In this document: positions 22,842 to 33,748 of the stretch, in pieces
Layout of the letters: each line of letters opens with the position of its first letter
Position numbering within the stretch: the stretch's first letter is position 1
From: Saksenaea vasiformis B4078
Lineage: Eukaryota > Mucoromycota > Mucoromycetes > Mucorales > Saksenaeaceae
Length of the DNA stretch: 64,000 bases
Assembly: GCA_000697055.1 (NCBI GenBank)
Contig: JNDT01001961.1
Location: forward strand, 24,569 to 88,568
Reading direction: 5' to 3'
Position numbers and translations under genes: made by a program
The notes under the pieces: model-generated
What the model saw: only the letters and a program-made list of their open reading frames with translations
What the model was told of the DNA's origin: nothing
Database searches by the model: none

Positions 22842-23798
22842 GGTGAATAAGGATGTGTAAGGGGTGTCAAGATGCGAGATGAGGAAGGCTCAAGTGGGAA
22901 ACGAGTCCGAGCATGTAAACCCCGCCTTGAGCTCAGCCAATAGTTCTGTTGAGAAACACATTGCGCATTTTTTTTTCTTTTTTTCATCTGAGGCCTATTC
23001 CTTTCAAGACGCCATAAAACGAATCATAGGTGTAAGTAATACAATGAATTGAATACCAGAGAATTGGACAACAACAACATCAACAACAACGCATTGACAA
23101 TGCAAGAAGAAGAAGAAGTAGAAAAAAAAGGAAATGTGACTGATGTCATTTGTGTTTGTTCCTGAAACCTCCAGTTGGTAGAGTGGGCATTGGTAACACC
23201 AAAGGTCTTTGGTTATCTGTCTGTCTGTCTGCCATGCAATTGCCACGGTGCACGTTGTGAAATGACCAGATCACGTTTTATTACTAGTAGGTCGGACAAG
23301 GTTTTCTGTTTCTTTCTGTAGTTCACATGAGTTGAACCCATCCTGTCGTACAAACAATTGGGGGTGTTCACCGAGAATGTCGGATACTCCGATGTGAATA
23401 AACTGAAGGATGAAAGGGAAGAAGTAATGGAAGATGCTATCCATTTTATTGCCAGTCAAAATGTGCACATGACATGCACAATTCCCATAAATACTTACTA
23501 TACTCTGCATAAAGTAATGCCGTTTAACAGGCGTGGAAACTGCTGTGAGCACCGACGGACGGATACGGAAATAACTTTGTGACGACAGTGGAAGAAATGG
23601 AAGGCGGATACTGAAATTTCCTTTTTTTTTTTTCTTGCTTCTTCTTGACGAGTCTGTGCGGTGTATAAAACTCTCAACTGAGAATGCCGAAAATGAATAC
23701 AAAAAACAAAAAAAAAATACAAGAAAAAAAAGGTTTGCACTTCCTTTTTTTGTTTTCTTCTTTTTTTTTTCCTTTCTACTTTTTTTACAACTTCTTTT
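22842..23798. other. Intergenic region between divergent genes
   Basis: Upstream of both the ankyrin gene (-) and the LEA2-like gene (+). The T-rich stretch 23610-23790 precedes the latter. Between 23271 and 23530 several overlapping frames are open on both strands, but none matches a family I know and no start plus exon structure is convincing. Confidence 0.5.
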
Positions 23799-25013
23799 AT
23801 GGACCATAATAATTGTCAAAGACAGAATTCACCTATTGACATAAATGATCCTTATCGTATAGCAAGTAAAAGTCATAAGACAGGTAAATGACACATTCTC
23901 TCTGTCTCTGTCTCTTTCTCTCTCTCTCTCTCTTTCTCTTTCTCTTTCTTCTTTCTTTACTTACTCATACATCTTCTAGATTCTTGTCGTTCTAGTCGAG
24001 AAGTAGTATCCGAATTGGAAGCTGCACACTCCAGAACTGCCTCCGACAGTAGTACCAGCCGGCTGGCTACCAATGCGAGTACAGCACAGCCCATGCAACA
24101 AATATTGTTATTACAGCAAGAACCTTGTACCCATTATTATGAAGAAGACCCTTATGCCATCCCTGCTGTAGATAAAAAAAAATACAGAACACGTTATACC
24201 GATACTGGAAGAGCCAATTCCTATTTACCCTATTCACATCATCGAAGAGATCCCTTTCAACCCGCAACCCCCATTTACATTGAAGAACAATTATCGACAC
24301 CTGGTGGTGCTGGATCGATGTTACAAGATGATTTTGTTATTGATCCTGTACCTCGTTCAATCGTTCCTGCAACAATTCATCAACCGTCATCGGACATCGA
24401 AGCTTTACCTCAAATCAAGAACAAGAAAAAAAATTCAAATAAGCGCTGTTGCGGTTTACGATATCGTACCATTGTTCTGATTACCGTTTTATTTGCCGCC
24501 ATCACTGCCACCATATGGTACTTTGTCTGGCCACGTGTCCCCTCTGCCGAATTGGACACGGTCGATATGATTAAACGAGTGGATCCAAGTGAAAATACCG
24601 AATTACGCTCCATCACCACAGCATGGAGAGTCTCATTAAGATTCAACAATACCGACAATTGGATCAATACACATATCGCAAGTATCGACATCACCGCCCT
24701 CAATTCTCGCTCCCGCGCCGTCCTAGGAAGAACCACCGTGGGCCCCATCACACTAGCACCACGACAGGCGCGACAAAAATACAATGTCCTGATGGATATT
24801 GCTTACACAGAACATTATCGCAATGATCCAACATTCCAAAACCTGTATAATGCCTGTGGCGCACAAATCATTGATGTCACCCCAGCAGTGAAACAAGAAA
24901 AACTTCAAGTTGTTTTTCAGTTAACCTATCATCTGTCAGGTATCGCCTGGTCAACAACAACCGAAATCCCATTACCTGATGGCACCAAATGTGTAACCTC
25001 CACCGTCGAATGA
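23799..25013 (+). CDS. LEA2-like single-pass membrane protein
   Basis: Two exons, 23799-23883 and 23980-25013, joined in phase 1, encode about 372 residues. The start gives MDHNNCQRQNSPIDINDPYR. A long Ser/Thr/Pro-rich cytosolic segment ends in the basic KNKKKNSNKRCCGLRYR, followed by one span, TIVLITVLFAAITATIWYFV. The outside part is a beta-sandwich of LEA-2/NDR1 type: ITTAWRVSLRFNNTDNWINT, DITALNSRSRAVLGRTTVGP, then a family-like YNVLMDIAYTEHYRND and QLTYHLSGIAW. It ends DGTKCVTSTVE. The topology (N-in, C-out or lumenal) follows from the positive-inside rule. Related fungal proteins sit in vacuole or plasma membrane; the function here is unknown. The intron is a long CT tract. Confidence 0.7.
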
Positions 25014-26675
25014 AAAATTTCACAACCTCAGATACCCCCTTAAACACTTCTTGCATACAACAACAACAAAACAATACTACCACTGCATATACACACCTTT
25101 CAAACATACCTATAAATCATTTCACTGCAACCATTTACACATTTTTACATCCATTCCATTGTCTTTTTTTTTTTCCTTTTTTTACAATTACATTTTTTCT
25201 TTTTTTTTGTACTACATTTGTTACTACGGATTAAGTTCCTGTCGCGCTGACAAGATGGTCCTACAGACTGAGTCAGATTGGGAATGGTAGTACAGAAATT
25301 CTGGCGGCCTTTAATGTTAGAATCCAGGAAAGGACAAGACGCATTCAAAACAGGAGCCCGGAAATTATCCGATAAGCATTGGGCAAGCAAAGCCCCGGAA
25401 AAATACACAATACGCCCTACCCAACTTCAACTTCCTTCCTCCAAAAAGGAAAATCATGGCATTCCTCCCTCTATTCTTCTGACATCCCTGCACTCAGCAT
25501 TCTTTTTTGTACTTAGACGAAGAAAACAATGTACCACAAAACGTCATAGGATGATTAGTGTTAATGTACCGGGCGTAGAAAGATGCAGGCAGATTAAGCA
25601 ATGATACAGTAACATCTGTGCTTAGCATGGAGGTTCTAATCAGAGAAAACTCAAGTTTTGGCTCAGCACGGCCATTCAGCCCATAGCTAAAAAGAATAAA
25701 AATAAAAAGGCAGCAGACGCTGTATTCTCCGAAATAGCACCAACAACCTTTATGAGCTATATATTCTTTTTTCTTTTGACAAATGCTAGGATGTCTGCTT
25801 TTCATTTTACGCGGTTAGCAATAAGTAGTAAATTGGTCTTTTTTATTCAAGAATCATTTTGTGACACATAGATCCAAAGTGTGTTACTACTGTACCTGCT
25901 CTGTAAGAAAGATTGTGCATGCCTTATTTGTTACTGTTCCCGCGTTACCTAATCCCTAGATGCGTGCGATCGATAGGAATTGCAACCATAGAAGGACATA
26001 ACTGCCGCTGTTCATGGATGTGGAAAGTAGCCCAAATCCAGGGGCTTGAAACCACCCAGGATTTGAACATCTTTTTTCTCAGCAAAACTGATGATAACTG
26101 TACAACGGAAAAAGGTTGGTTCTCTTGCGTAAAATAATCAATGCATGCCCTGATTTGAACTCAGCATGATAAGAGGGGTTCAGTCGATTAGGAAGTATTT
26201 CAAAAAAAGGTGGAGGAGACTCTCGCGGAACAGTTTTCCTTCGTCAATACAGTGTGTCATTATGCATTAATATAATTCTGGGAGTGGTGAGTATGTTTGC
26301 TCACACACGTGGCACGTGCACCATCTACTGGATGCTAGAGCAAAGTTTTACTTTAAGGTGTAAAGTTTGGAGGATAGAACAGCTTGCACCAAAATTTATT
26401 GGAGCGGGGGACCGTACAGCATATTCCATGGAATGATACAATTGATACCTTTTTTTACTTAATCCCGCCGTTTGCACCTGGCTAGACTGGGGACGTATGG
26501 TCAGATAACCTTTGCATCTCCTCCATGTCTACATGTTTTCTTTTTACCAGGTGCATTGGGATTGAAATAAAAAGAAAAAGGACAGATGAGTGGCTCCCGT
26601 TGTCTGAAACGCCGATTTCTTCTTTTTTTTTTATGCGATTTTGTACCATGCTGTGACCTCGTTTTCCACACCCTC
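25014..26675. other. 1.7-kb intergenic region
   Basis: Downstream of the LEA2-like gene and upstream of the alpha/beta hydrolase. Frames such as 25278-25604 (+) are open but low in family signal. Two T-loop-like strings (near 26050 and 26150) lack tRNA structure. Nothing else is seen. Confidence 0.55.
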
Positions 26676-27770
26676 ATGGCAAGACCTGTTGTACTGCCTG
26701 CAGCAAAGAAGTTTTTCACAGAGCTTCCAAAGCTGAAAGTTCTTTCACGACCGGATGATACACGTTCAGAAGTCACTGTCTATGTCAAAGGTAGACAGAC
26801 AAAATCTTGGCCAAAACGCGTACATGCTCACATGACAGTTAGGATTCCTTGCAGAAGGAGAATCGCCCGAGAACTTTGAAGATTGGATGCATTCCCATCG
26901 CTTACTTGTGCTGAGTCCAAGTCACCGATGGGGTCCAGCGGCATTAGGGTACAGTGCACTTTACGAAAATGAAACTTTCAGTGACCCCATGGGCATAGTT
27001 ATTCTTGGCCTTCCGGATCACCCACATCGCAAATTCCTTTGCCATTAGCCACGCTGGGGTCAGCTGCATACCTTGTTGGACGCAATATCCGTCGGTTAAG
27101 TCAGTTACGTTTACCCTCACCTGCATCAATTTTGGGCGCTGTTGCCGTGGATGTTGGACTGCATGCTGCACGACTTGCCTATCAGTTCAATGTCGCCAAG
27201 GCTGAAAGTGGTGAGCGTGCAGAGATGTTGGCATGGCGACTCCTTGATTTAAGACGAAAATATGACACATTACGTGTGGTTGGCCATTCGCTTGGCTGCC
27301 GACATATTGTCGAAGCGTGTGGATTAATGCGATCCGACGAAAGGTAAATGGCATTTTTTTTTTTTTTTGGAAACGTAAGAAATGAAAATTGTTTAGAATA
27401 CATTAGGCCCGACGCAATTCATCTTTGCGCACCGGCCATGGTACAGTCGGATATTTTGCCACATGTAGTGGAAGGTTCTGGTGGATTGGGACGGGAATCA
27501 ACGGTAATTTATTACTCTCCGAAAGATATCACACTTGGACTATTACTACGTGCCATCCTTATGGGTGATCAAGCCGTTGGTGAGATCGGCTTGTCTCATC
27601 AAATGAAACTGGATCCAAGCGTGACAACGGTTGATGCCAGTAAATCGTTAGGAGGTTACTATGTCGGCGCACATACAGACTATGCCGATAAATTCCATTT
27701 CTTTGCATTTCCAGGGAGAACAAAAGAAAAAGAGAAACCGGCAGGACCCGAAAGTCAAAGAATAGAGTAG
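26676..27770 (+). CDS. Alpha/beta hydrolase of unknown function (intact copy)
   Basis: Predicted serine hydrolase of about 290 residues. The chosen start (26676) gives MARPVVLPAAKKFFTELPKL; an in-frame ATG at 26586 would add a hydrophobic leader. Exons join as VTVYVKG-FLAEGESPENFE, then, across a 51-nt intron (about 26950-27000), AALG-YSWPSGSPTSQIPLP. Next come LGSAAYLVGRNIRRLSQL and the nucleophile elbow LRVVGHSLGCRHIVEACGL (Ser in GHSLG). A third intron (T-run) leads to PDAIHLCAPAMVQSDILPHV, IYYSPKDITLGLLL with a candidate acid Asp, and YVGAHTDYADKFHFF with a candidate catalytic His. The fold resembles DUF726/TMCO4-type hydrolases, but the exact family is uncertain. A decayed paralogue lies 2.3 kb downstream, separated by a gag-like ORF on the other strand. 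Confidence 0.75.
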
Positions 27771-28459
27771 ACTATGTTCTTTTTTTTTGTTTTTCCTTTC
27801 CTTTCCTCTCTCCTAACAAAAGCTTATTCCCCCAAAGTTATTTTCTGTCTTTCCATTCATTTCCGAAGGTACCGTGGCTGCATGTTACCCAAAAAAAAAA
27901 GGAGGTTGCGCGTGCTGACAAAAAATGTCGCATAATTTAGAGCTCATGTCGCACGGTATAAAAACATACCCGTCTCTTCAGTGCCTGGATTCTCTTTCTA
28001 GCTTTGAAATGAGCAACCTAGTTCCCCATGCAAGAGAGCCGATGACATTGAAATAACTAAGTTCCCACATCAGCATTTGACCGGTTGGCCTCTGGAGAAC
28101 GAGAACATGGCCATTGTACCCAGACCGGGTCCCCGCCAACTGGAGATGCGCCAATAGATTGGCCGTGAACTCGGTCCGAAAGCAAAATATGAAGAAATGA
28201 CAGCGAAATATCGTTGTTATAGATGGATAATAGTTTCTCGCCAGCTAAGCTGTGCTTCTTTGGACCCCAGTCGGCTAGGTCGATCATGAGACCAAGACAC
28301 ATAGAGACTTTGATGGAGCACAAAAGGAAATTGTCTTTCATGTTTCCTTTTAAATATATATATATATATATATTTTTTTTACATAAGCGTAGCTGATCTG
28401 TCTTGGGTATGAAACGTGACATGGAAGAATACCATATGCACGGTTTATTTGGCATAACG
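27771..28459. other. Intergenic region downstream of the hydrolase
   Basis: Between the intact hydrolase and the gag-linked ORF. It includes the TA run listed separately. If the gag belongs to a once longer element, the lost downstream part would have been here, but I find no reverse transcriptase, integrase or LTR. Confidence 0.5.
28352..28372. repeat. (TA)n run
   Basis: About ten TA dinucleotides followed by a T-run, in AT-rich DNA beyond the end of the gag-linked ORFs. Confidence 0.85.
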
Positions 28460-28642
28460 CTATTTAGCTGATGCAAATGTTTCTGTATCTTGGTCCGGGA
28501 TTGTAGCGCTCACGGACTTGGTGGACCGGATATCTGTACGATGGGTAGCTCCAGTTTCTTGTTGTTTCTTTGTGCTTACTTCAGCCGGCCTCGCGGGAGG
28601 CATGTGGAATTCACCAAATGATGGCGGGTCATGAACGATCAT
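28460..28642 (-). CDS. Short ORF overlapping the end of the gag-like ORF
   Basis: Sixty codons in another frame, starting at an ATG inside the last codons of the gag-like ORF (14-base overlap), so it sits where a retroelement pol frame would begin. It reads MIVHDPPSFGEFHMPPARPA, then a Lys/Thr/Ser-rich stretch, and stops at 28460. No protease D-S/T-G motif is visible. It may be the remnant of a truncated pol start, or chance. Confidence 0.3.
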   Translation of the reverse strand: MIVHDPPSFGEFHMPPARPAEVSTKKQQETGATHRTDIRSTKSVSATIPDQDTETFASAK

Positions 28643-29837
28643 GCTTGCGCTCGATCGGTTTCTTCTTCAACATGGCGTCGCTATTTCTGGCTTTATTTTT
28701 TGCCTGACGGTCGGATGGTACCGGGAGGCCTCTGTTCTGGTAGTATTCTGGGCATCTATGTTTGTGATACCAAAGCACCTTCTTGCACTCTCTGCAGAGG
28801 CTGGGCTTCTTTGGCGTACTGCTTTTTGTAGGGGGTTTGCCCACTTTCGCCTTACTCACATTGGAGTGGCTTCCATGATCCAGTTTCGCTCGCACGGGAC
28901 GAACGTTTGTTTCGTCCTTGCTGGTTTGGTCGGCTTCCTCTCGTTTTCTTTTCCGCTCCGGAGTGGCCGAACCCAGATGTTCACATACCTTTTCCAGATC
29001 ACTGGGAAGTTCTGTGCCGTATGTATCCGCCAAGAGAAGGCATATAGGCTCTACGAATTCTGGTAATAAGGAGCGCAGAAATGCAACCACCAACAGCGGT
29101 TGATTTTCGCAACCAGATTCGAGGCACTTTTGACGAAACATCTGTGCATACTCGTCAAACGGTTGATTAGCTCTCTGCCTCATTTGCAACACCTCCATCT
29201 GCAGCAAATACTTATGATGAGGGCCATCAAACTTCTTTTGGATCATGTCCTTTGCCGTTTTCTCGCTATGCTGCTTGCCCTTAAGCTGCTTGTCTTCGGG
29301 AGCCAGGGCGCGAGTGAGGGTTTGGGGATCAAACGCTTCGGGTTGCTGATCAGCAGAATGCGGTGCTGCCTCATTGTTAGACCAGGACGAACCAGCATTG
29401 AAAAACCGCATAGCAGGCCAGTCAGCAGGGACGACCTTGGAAGGGTAGGGTGCTACTGCCTTGTTGCCTTCTGAAACGGTGGCCTCTTGCTCAAAATATG
29501 GTTTTCCTTCCAGACGAAACTCTGGTTTATCGGGATAGCAACGCTGTCCAGTTTGGCAGAAACCCCAGGTCTGAAACAAGAGCATTTCGACGTCATCCAT
29601 AAGTCTGTTACATTGCGCCAGTGGTGCATTCGTTCCGACGGCGTTGTCAAAGGCGGCCATGGCATGCAAAGTTCTTTCATTCATGAGGGCCAAATGTTGA
29701 AGTACCACGTCCAACAAGTCCGCTTCCAATGGTTGTTGGAGGCTGTCCACCGAATGAGTCCAGGCAACAGGATCACTTTCTACGCGATGGGCAGTGTCGT
29801 GTTCCTTGATATCGTTGCTATTTGTGGTAGGATCCAT
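28629..29837 (-). mobile_element. Retrotransposon gag-like ORF (Ty3-type), intact but without pol
   Basis: Uninterrupted 402-residue ORF starting at 29837 (MDPTTNSNDIKEHDTAHRVE). The middle has the gag/capsid signature EVLQMRQRANQPFDEYAQMF, then VVAFLRSLLPEFVEPICLLL, typical of the retrotrans_gag domain. The C-terminal part is Lys/Arg-rich with one variant zinc knuckle, CRECKKVLWYHKHRC (C-x2-C-x6-H-x3-C rather than the usual CCHC spacing). No reverse transcriptase, integrase or LTR pair is found within the 2.3 kb that separate two hydrolase copies. It is either the 5' half of a decayed element or a retained gag gene. The single intact frame is notable because its neighbour copy of the hydrolase is full of stops. 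Confidence 0.7.
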
Positions 29838-30045
29838 GGTGAACGTTGAGATGCTGTTTATTAGGATGCCGTTGTTTGTTTTACTCAGACTGGACGAAAT
29901 TGTTTTTTATTCTCGAGAAAGAGACGCCTCCCACTACAGAGTAACTGGGTCTCAATATCGTCATACGGATATAGTTACAAAGCCATTGCCACACGATAAC
30001 AGGATAAATGCAGCTTCATGTCTGTCTGTTATTATCTTCTATAGT

Positions 30046-31047
30046 TGCTGTGACCTCATTTCCAGGGCAGTAAAGCAAAGTTTTCACATAACATCTACTA
30101 TCAAAGAGTTTCTTTCATGACTCAGATGATACAGGTCCAGTCAGTAGGATTTCTCGCAGGAGATTTTCCCGGGAACTTTGAAGGTTGGATGCATTCCCAT
30201 CGTTTGCTAGTGTTGAGTCCCACGTTACCGATGTGGTCCGGCAACATAAAGCTACGTTGCGCTTTCCAAAAGAAAACCTCAATGAACATAGATATTCTTG
30301 ACCTTCTGGATCGCCCATGTTGCAAGTTCCTGTACTGTTAACCACGTGGGATCAGGTACATACCTTGCTGGATGCAACCTTCACCGGTAGAGTCAGTAAG
30401 GTTTACCTCCATCTGCATCGATTTGAGTGCTGTTGCACTGGGCGTTGAGCTGCACGCTGCATGACGTGTCTACTAGTTCAGTGCTGCCAAAGATGAAACT
30501 GGTGAACGTGCAGATACGTTGGCATGGTGACTCCTTGGTTTGAGACGAAAATGTGACAGGTTAAGGGTGATTGGCCATTTACTGGGCTACCGACATGTTG
30601 TCGAAGTGTGTGGATGAATGCGAATCCGAGGAAAGGTGTTAATGGCATTATTTTTGGAAACGTAGGAAATGAAACACAGTTCCGCGCGCAATATCGTCTT
30701 TTGTGCACCGGCCATGGTACAATCGGATATTTTTCGCCACATGTAGTGGAAGATTCTGGGACGGGAATCAACGGTAATTTATTACTCTCCGAAAGAGATC
30801 ATGCTTAGAATATTCGCTATGTGCTTATTCTTATGGATGAGGAAGCGATTAGAGTGAGATAGGCTTGCCTCATTTATGAGACTGAATCCCAAGTGGGGCA
30901 ACAGTTGGTAACTAGGGAGTGAGTCGCTATGTTGGGGTACGTACATACAGATTTTATGCCGATAAATTCCATTTCTTTGCATTTCCGGGGGAGGACAAAA
31001 GAAAAAAAGAAGGACCGGCAGGACCCGAAAGTATAAAGAATAGAGTG
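30046..31047 (+). pseudogene. Decayed second copy of the alpha/beta hydrolase gene
   Basis: DNA-level duplicate of the gene at 26650-27770. Matching landmarks are GCTGTGACCTC at the start, the GWMHSHRLLVLSP coding stretch near 30183-30225, a retained second intron ending CATAG, and a retained third intron (GGTGTTAATGGCATTATTT). The end GGCAGGACCCGAAAGT is also shared. The region of the first intron is missing. The nucleophile elbow GHSLG has become GHLLG (Ser to Leu) near 30575, followed by an in-frame TGA, and several frameshifts are present. Introns 2 and 3 are kept, so this is a segmental duplication and not a processed copy. It cannot encode an active hydrolase. Confidence 0.88.
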
Positions 31048-32020
31048 AATCGGTGTATCATTTTTTTTCCAAAAAAGAAAAAAAAAAGTTAGTAGTGATG
31101 TGGCCAGACTCGTTCTCCTCCTACTACAACAGAAACTTTACCCCTTGAACTCCCCCCAAAAATTTTTTTTTCACGCTCAGTTGCACGTTTCAAAAAGTTT
31201 TATAGATGGCGACTGATCACAGGTCAGAAACAAGAGAAATCACCATTCAGCTGGTACCAAACTCATGGTGATGACGTGATGATTACAATGGGTGTGTCAT
31301 TGGGCATGCTAAGAATTATTGGCATATGATTGGCTAAACTCTTTTTTCTTTCTTCATCGGCCGGTCGTCCCGGTTCATGCACGCTTTGGTTTTTTTTTTT
31401 TCCCACGATCGAAAGCACAGGGCAACTTGTCAAAAGATCAATGATTTCCGCCTTACAATTTCATCTCTCATCTTTTTATTTCCCTTTGTGCATTTTTGAC
31501 ACGGTGGATTGACTCGGTGAAGTAAGTGGTTTTGTTTTGTAAAACGGAGTCGAGCTGAGATTAGAAAAAAATTTTCCTTGCCACCGTGCTTCATGTCCTA
31601 ATTTCGGCCGTTACCATAGAGAATGCACGGTCCCCTTCAACAAACAGGAAATATAAGGATTCAGTACAATAAACCAAATAGAGCTTTCAAGAGGAAAATG
31701 AAATTAAAAAAAGAGAAGAGGATCACGCCATATAGCCAATGTCATTTAACAAGCGGCCCTATGGCAGTCAGATCGGCCAATGAATTAAAATAAGGAAAAG
31801 ACGATCCAGAAGCCCTATTATTTTAGGGGAGGTTTTAAGTGGCGCAAAAAAAAAGGACTCACTATATAAAACCATGAAATTTTTGTTTTTTATTCTCTTT
31901 GTCTCGGACGAAAAAAAACTAGTGTGTTGTTGTTGATGCGTATCTATTGCTTTTACGTCAATTGAATTCCTTTCTTTTGATTCTATATCCCCATTTACAT
32001 TATTATTCTACATTGATACA
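31048..32020. other. Intergenic region, arrestin promoter
   Basis: Poly-A/T runs near 31063-31088 and 31161-31172, then the likely promoter of the arrestin gene with a TATA box (separate entry). No coding region is seen. Confidence 0.6.
31863..31871 (+). promoter_or_regulatory. TATA box of the arrestin-like gene
   Basis: TATATAAAA, about 150 bases before the start codon at 32021, followed by a CT/T-rich leader. Position and orientation fit a core promoter; no experimental start site is known. Confidence 0.5.
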
Positions 32021-33444
32021 ATGGTGAACGCTATCCGAAAGACAAGTGATCTCAAGATCGATCTGGTATCTGAAGAAATTGTGCTTCTCGGTCAAGCTGA
32101 GGAATCTGCTGGAAAATTATTACAAGGTTCCCTCCTCTTGAACCTTACTGAACCAATGAAGGTGAAATCCGTCGTCCTTAAATTCACCGGCAAAATGAAG
32201 GTCTCCTGGTCTGAAGGTAAAGAAGAAGAACCTATATATTTATAGATCTAGATAACATATATGGAACATTGTCGATTTAACAAAAATTTATTCTATGATC
32301 TTTTCTAGGTATCGGTCACCATCAACATTACCATAAGCAAGAACGAACAATTATTGATCACAAGTGGCAATTCGTTCCTGCTCTGGGTGTATTGCAAAAG
32401 AAAACCCAAACCTTACCAGCTGGACAGCACAAATGGAATTTCGAATTCTTGTTGCCAGGTGATCTTCCTCAATCCTTGGAAGCAGAAGGTGGACGAGTGA
32501 CCTATCGTCTCAAGGCAATTGTCGAGCGCCCAGCATTTGTACATAACATGGTGAAGAAACGACCTGTCCGTCTTGTTCGCTGTATGCTTCCCTCCGAGTT
32601 TGAATTGTCTCAGACCCTGGAAATCCATAACACGTGGGCTGACAAGATGGTCTATGACATTGTACTGCCTTCCAAGGTGTATGCCTACGGTGAAAAGATC
32701 CCCATGACATTCAATATCTTACCTATTGCATCACAACTGCGTGTACGATCCATCATGGGTACGCTCAAGGAATATTGCACTTACACCGCAAACGAGTACT
32801 CCAAGACGGACACACGTGTTGTCAAGGTACAGCGTCAAGATGATCCTTTCTCTGCAGATAGCACACATTGGTCTCGTGTTGTCGACCTTCCTATCCCAGA
32901 AAATTCCCCATTGGTTTTCTGTGATGCTGATAACGAGATGATCCGTATCCGCCACAAGCTCAAGTTTGTCATCTCGCTTGTCAATGCTGATGGCCATCTG
33001 TCAGAGTTGCGCTGCTCCGTCCCGATTATCGTGATCGATTCTTTCGCACAGCAAACGGAATTGAACCGATTGCCGGCATATGACCAGGTCTGGAGATCCG
33101 TTCCCTATGATCCATCTGTCCTCGCCGCGCTGCGAACCGCCAACCCTACTGCAATTCCATCCCCAGCACCTCAACTTCCACGCGAGCCCGTCACCATTTC
33201 CGGTCATACACGAAACCTCTCCATTGCCTCGAACAATATCAAGAACGAGACTCCTACTACTACTACTACTACTGTGGCACAATCACTAGAAGAAAACGAT
33301 AATGAAGATCACTTATGGTGGCAAGGCATGGATCTATCCAGAGTCCCCTCCTACAGAACCGCCCTTCAGAACGAACCTGTGGCTCTATCTTCATCTCTCC
33401 CTACCTATGACTCCTTGGCAATGTCACCGAGAGTCACTCATTAA
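32021..33444 (+). CDS. Alpha-arrestin (ART-like trafficking adaptor)
   Basis: Arrestin-domain adaptor of about 444 residues that would link plasma-membrane transporters to HECT ubiquitin ligases for endocytosis. Two exons, 32021-32216 and 32309-33444, join as WSEG-IGHHQHYHKQE. The arrestin-N fold includes LLQGSLLLNLTEPMKVKSVV, then LPAGQHKWNFEFLLPGDLPQ, with the family's W-x-F-x-F-x-L-P-x-x-L-P pattern, and GGRVTYRLKAIVERP. The arrestin-C fold includes DKMVYDIVLPSKVYAYGEKI and IRIRHKLKFVISLVNADG. The tail has LPAYDQVW and LPTYDSLAM, imperfect L/PPxY motifs of the kind that bind WW domains, plus a Thr run. No transmembrane segment. The cargo is unknown. Confidence 0.92.
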
Positions 33445-33748
33445 TTCCTCTTTTCCCTTCTCCATTTCTCTATCTTATGTATTATATTTCTCAACATTTA
33501 TATTACTTTTTTTTTTCTTTTTATTACTGCAATGTTCAACCATCATCTTTTTTTTTTATTATTACTATTATTAGCTGCATTTTCAAAACAGAGATTTCAT
33601 TTGACAACTATCGAAACTTAACCACCTACGTCTGCGTTGAGAAGAATCACTTTGCAAAAATGTGTAGGACTATTTCAATCGCCGCGTTAGGAGAGATGCC
33701 AGACTCTCGGTCTTTCTCTCTCTCTCTCTTTTTTTCTCGCTTTGCACC
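33445..33748. other. Intergenic region between arrestin and INTS2 genes
   Basis: Only 304 bases, AT- and CT-rich with several T-runs. I found no coding exon that would extend INTS2 upstream. Confidence 0.6.

Noticed and set aside
26130..26200. tRNA-like string on the minus strand (GAGTTCAAATC with a preceding GACTGAACCCCTC)
   Set aside because: The T-loop resembles a tRNA, but no anticodon stem or matching acceptor stem can be drawn. Similar strings near 1350 and 26055 also fail.
28631..29474. Plus-strand frames across the gag-like ORF
   Set aside because: They are shorter and have no domain; the minus frame is 402 codons with a capsid-type region and a zinc knuckle.
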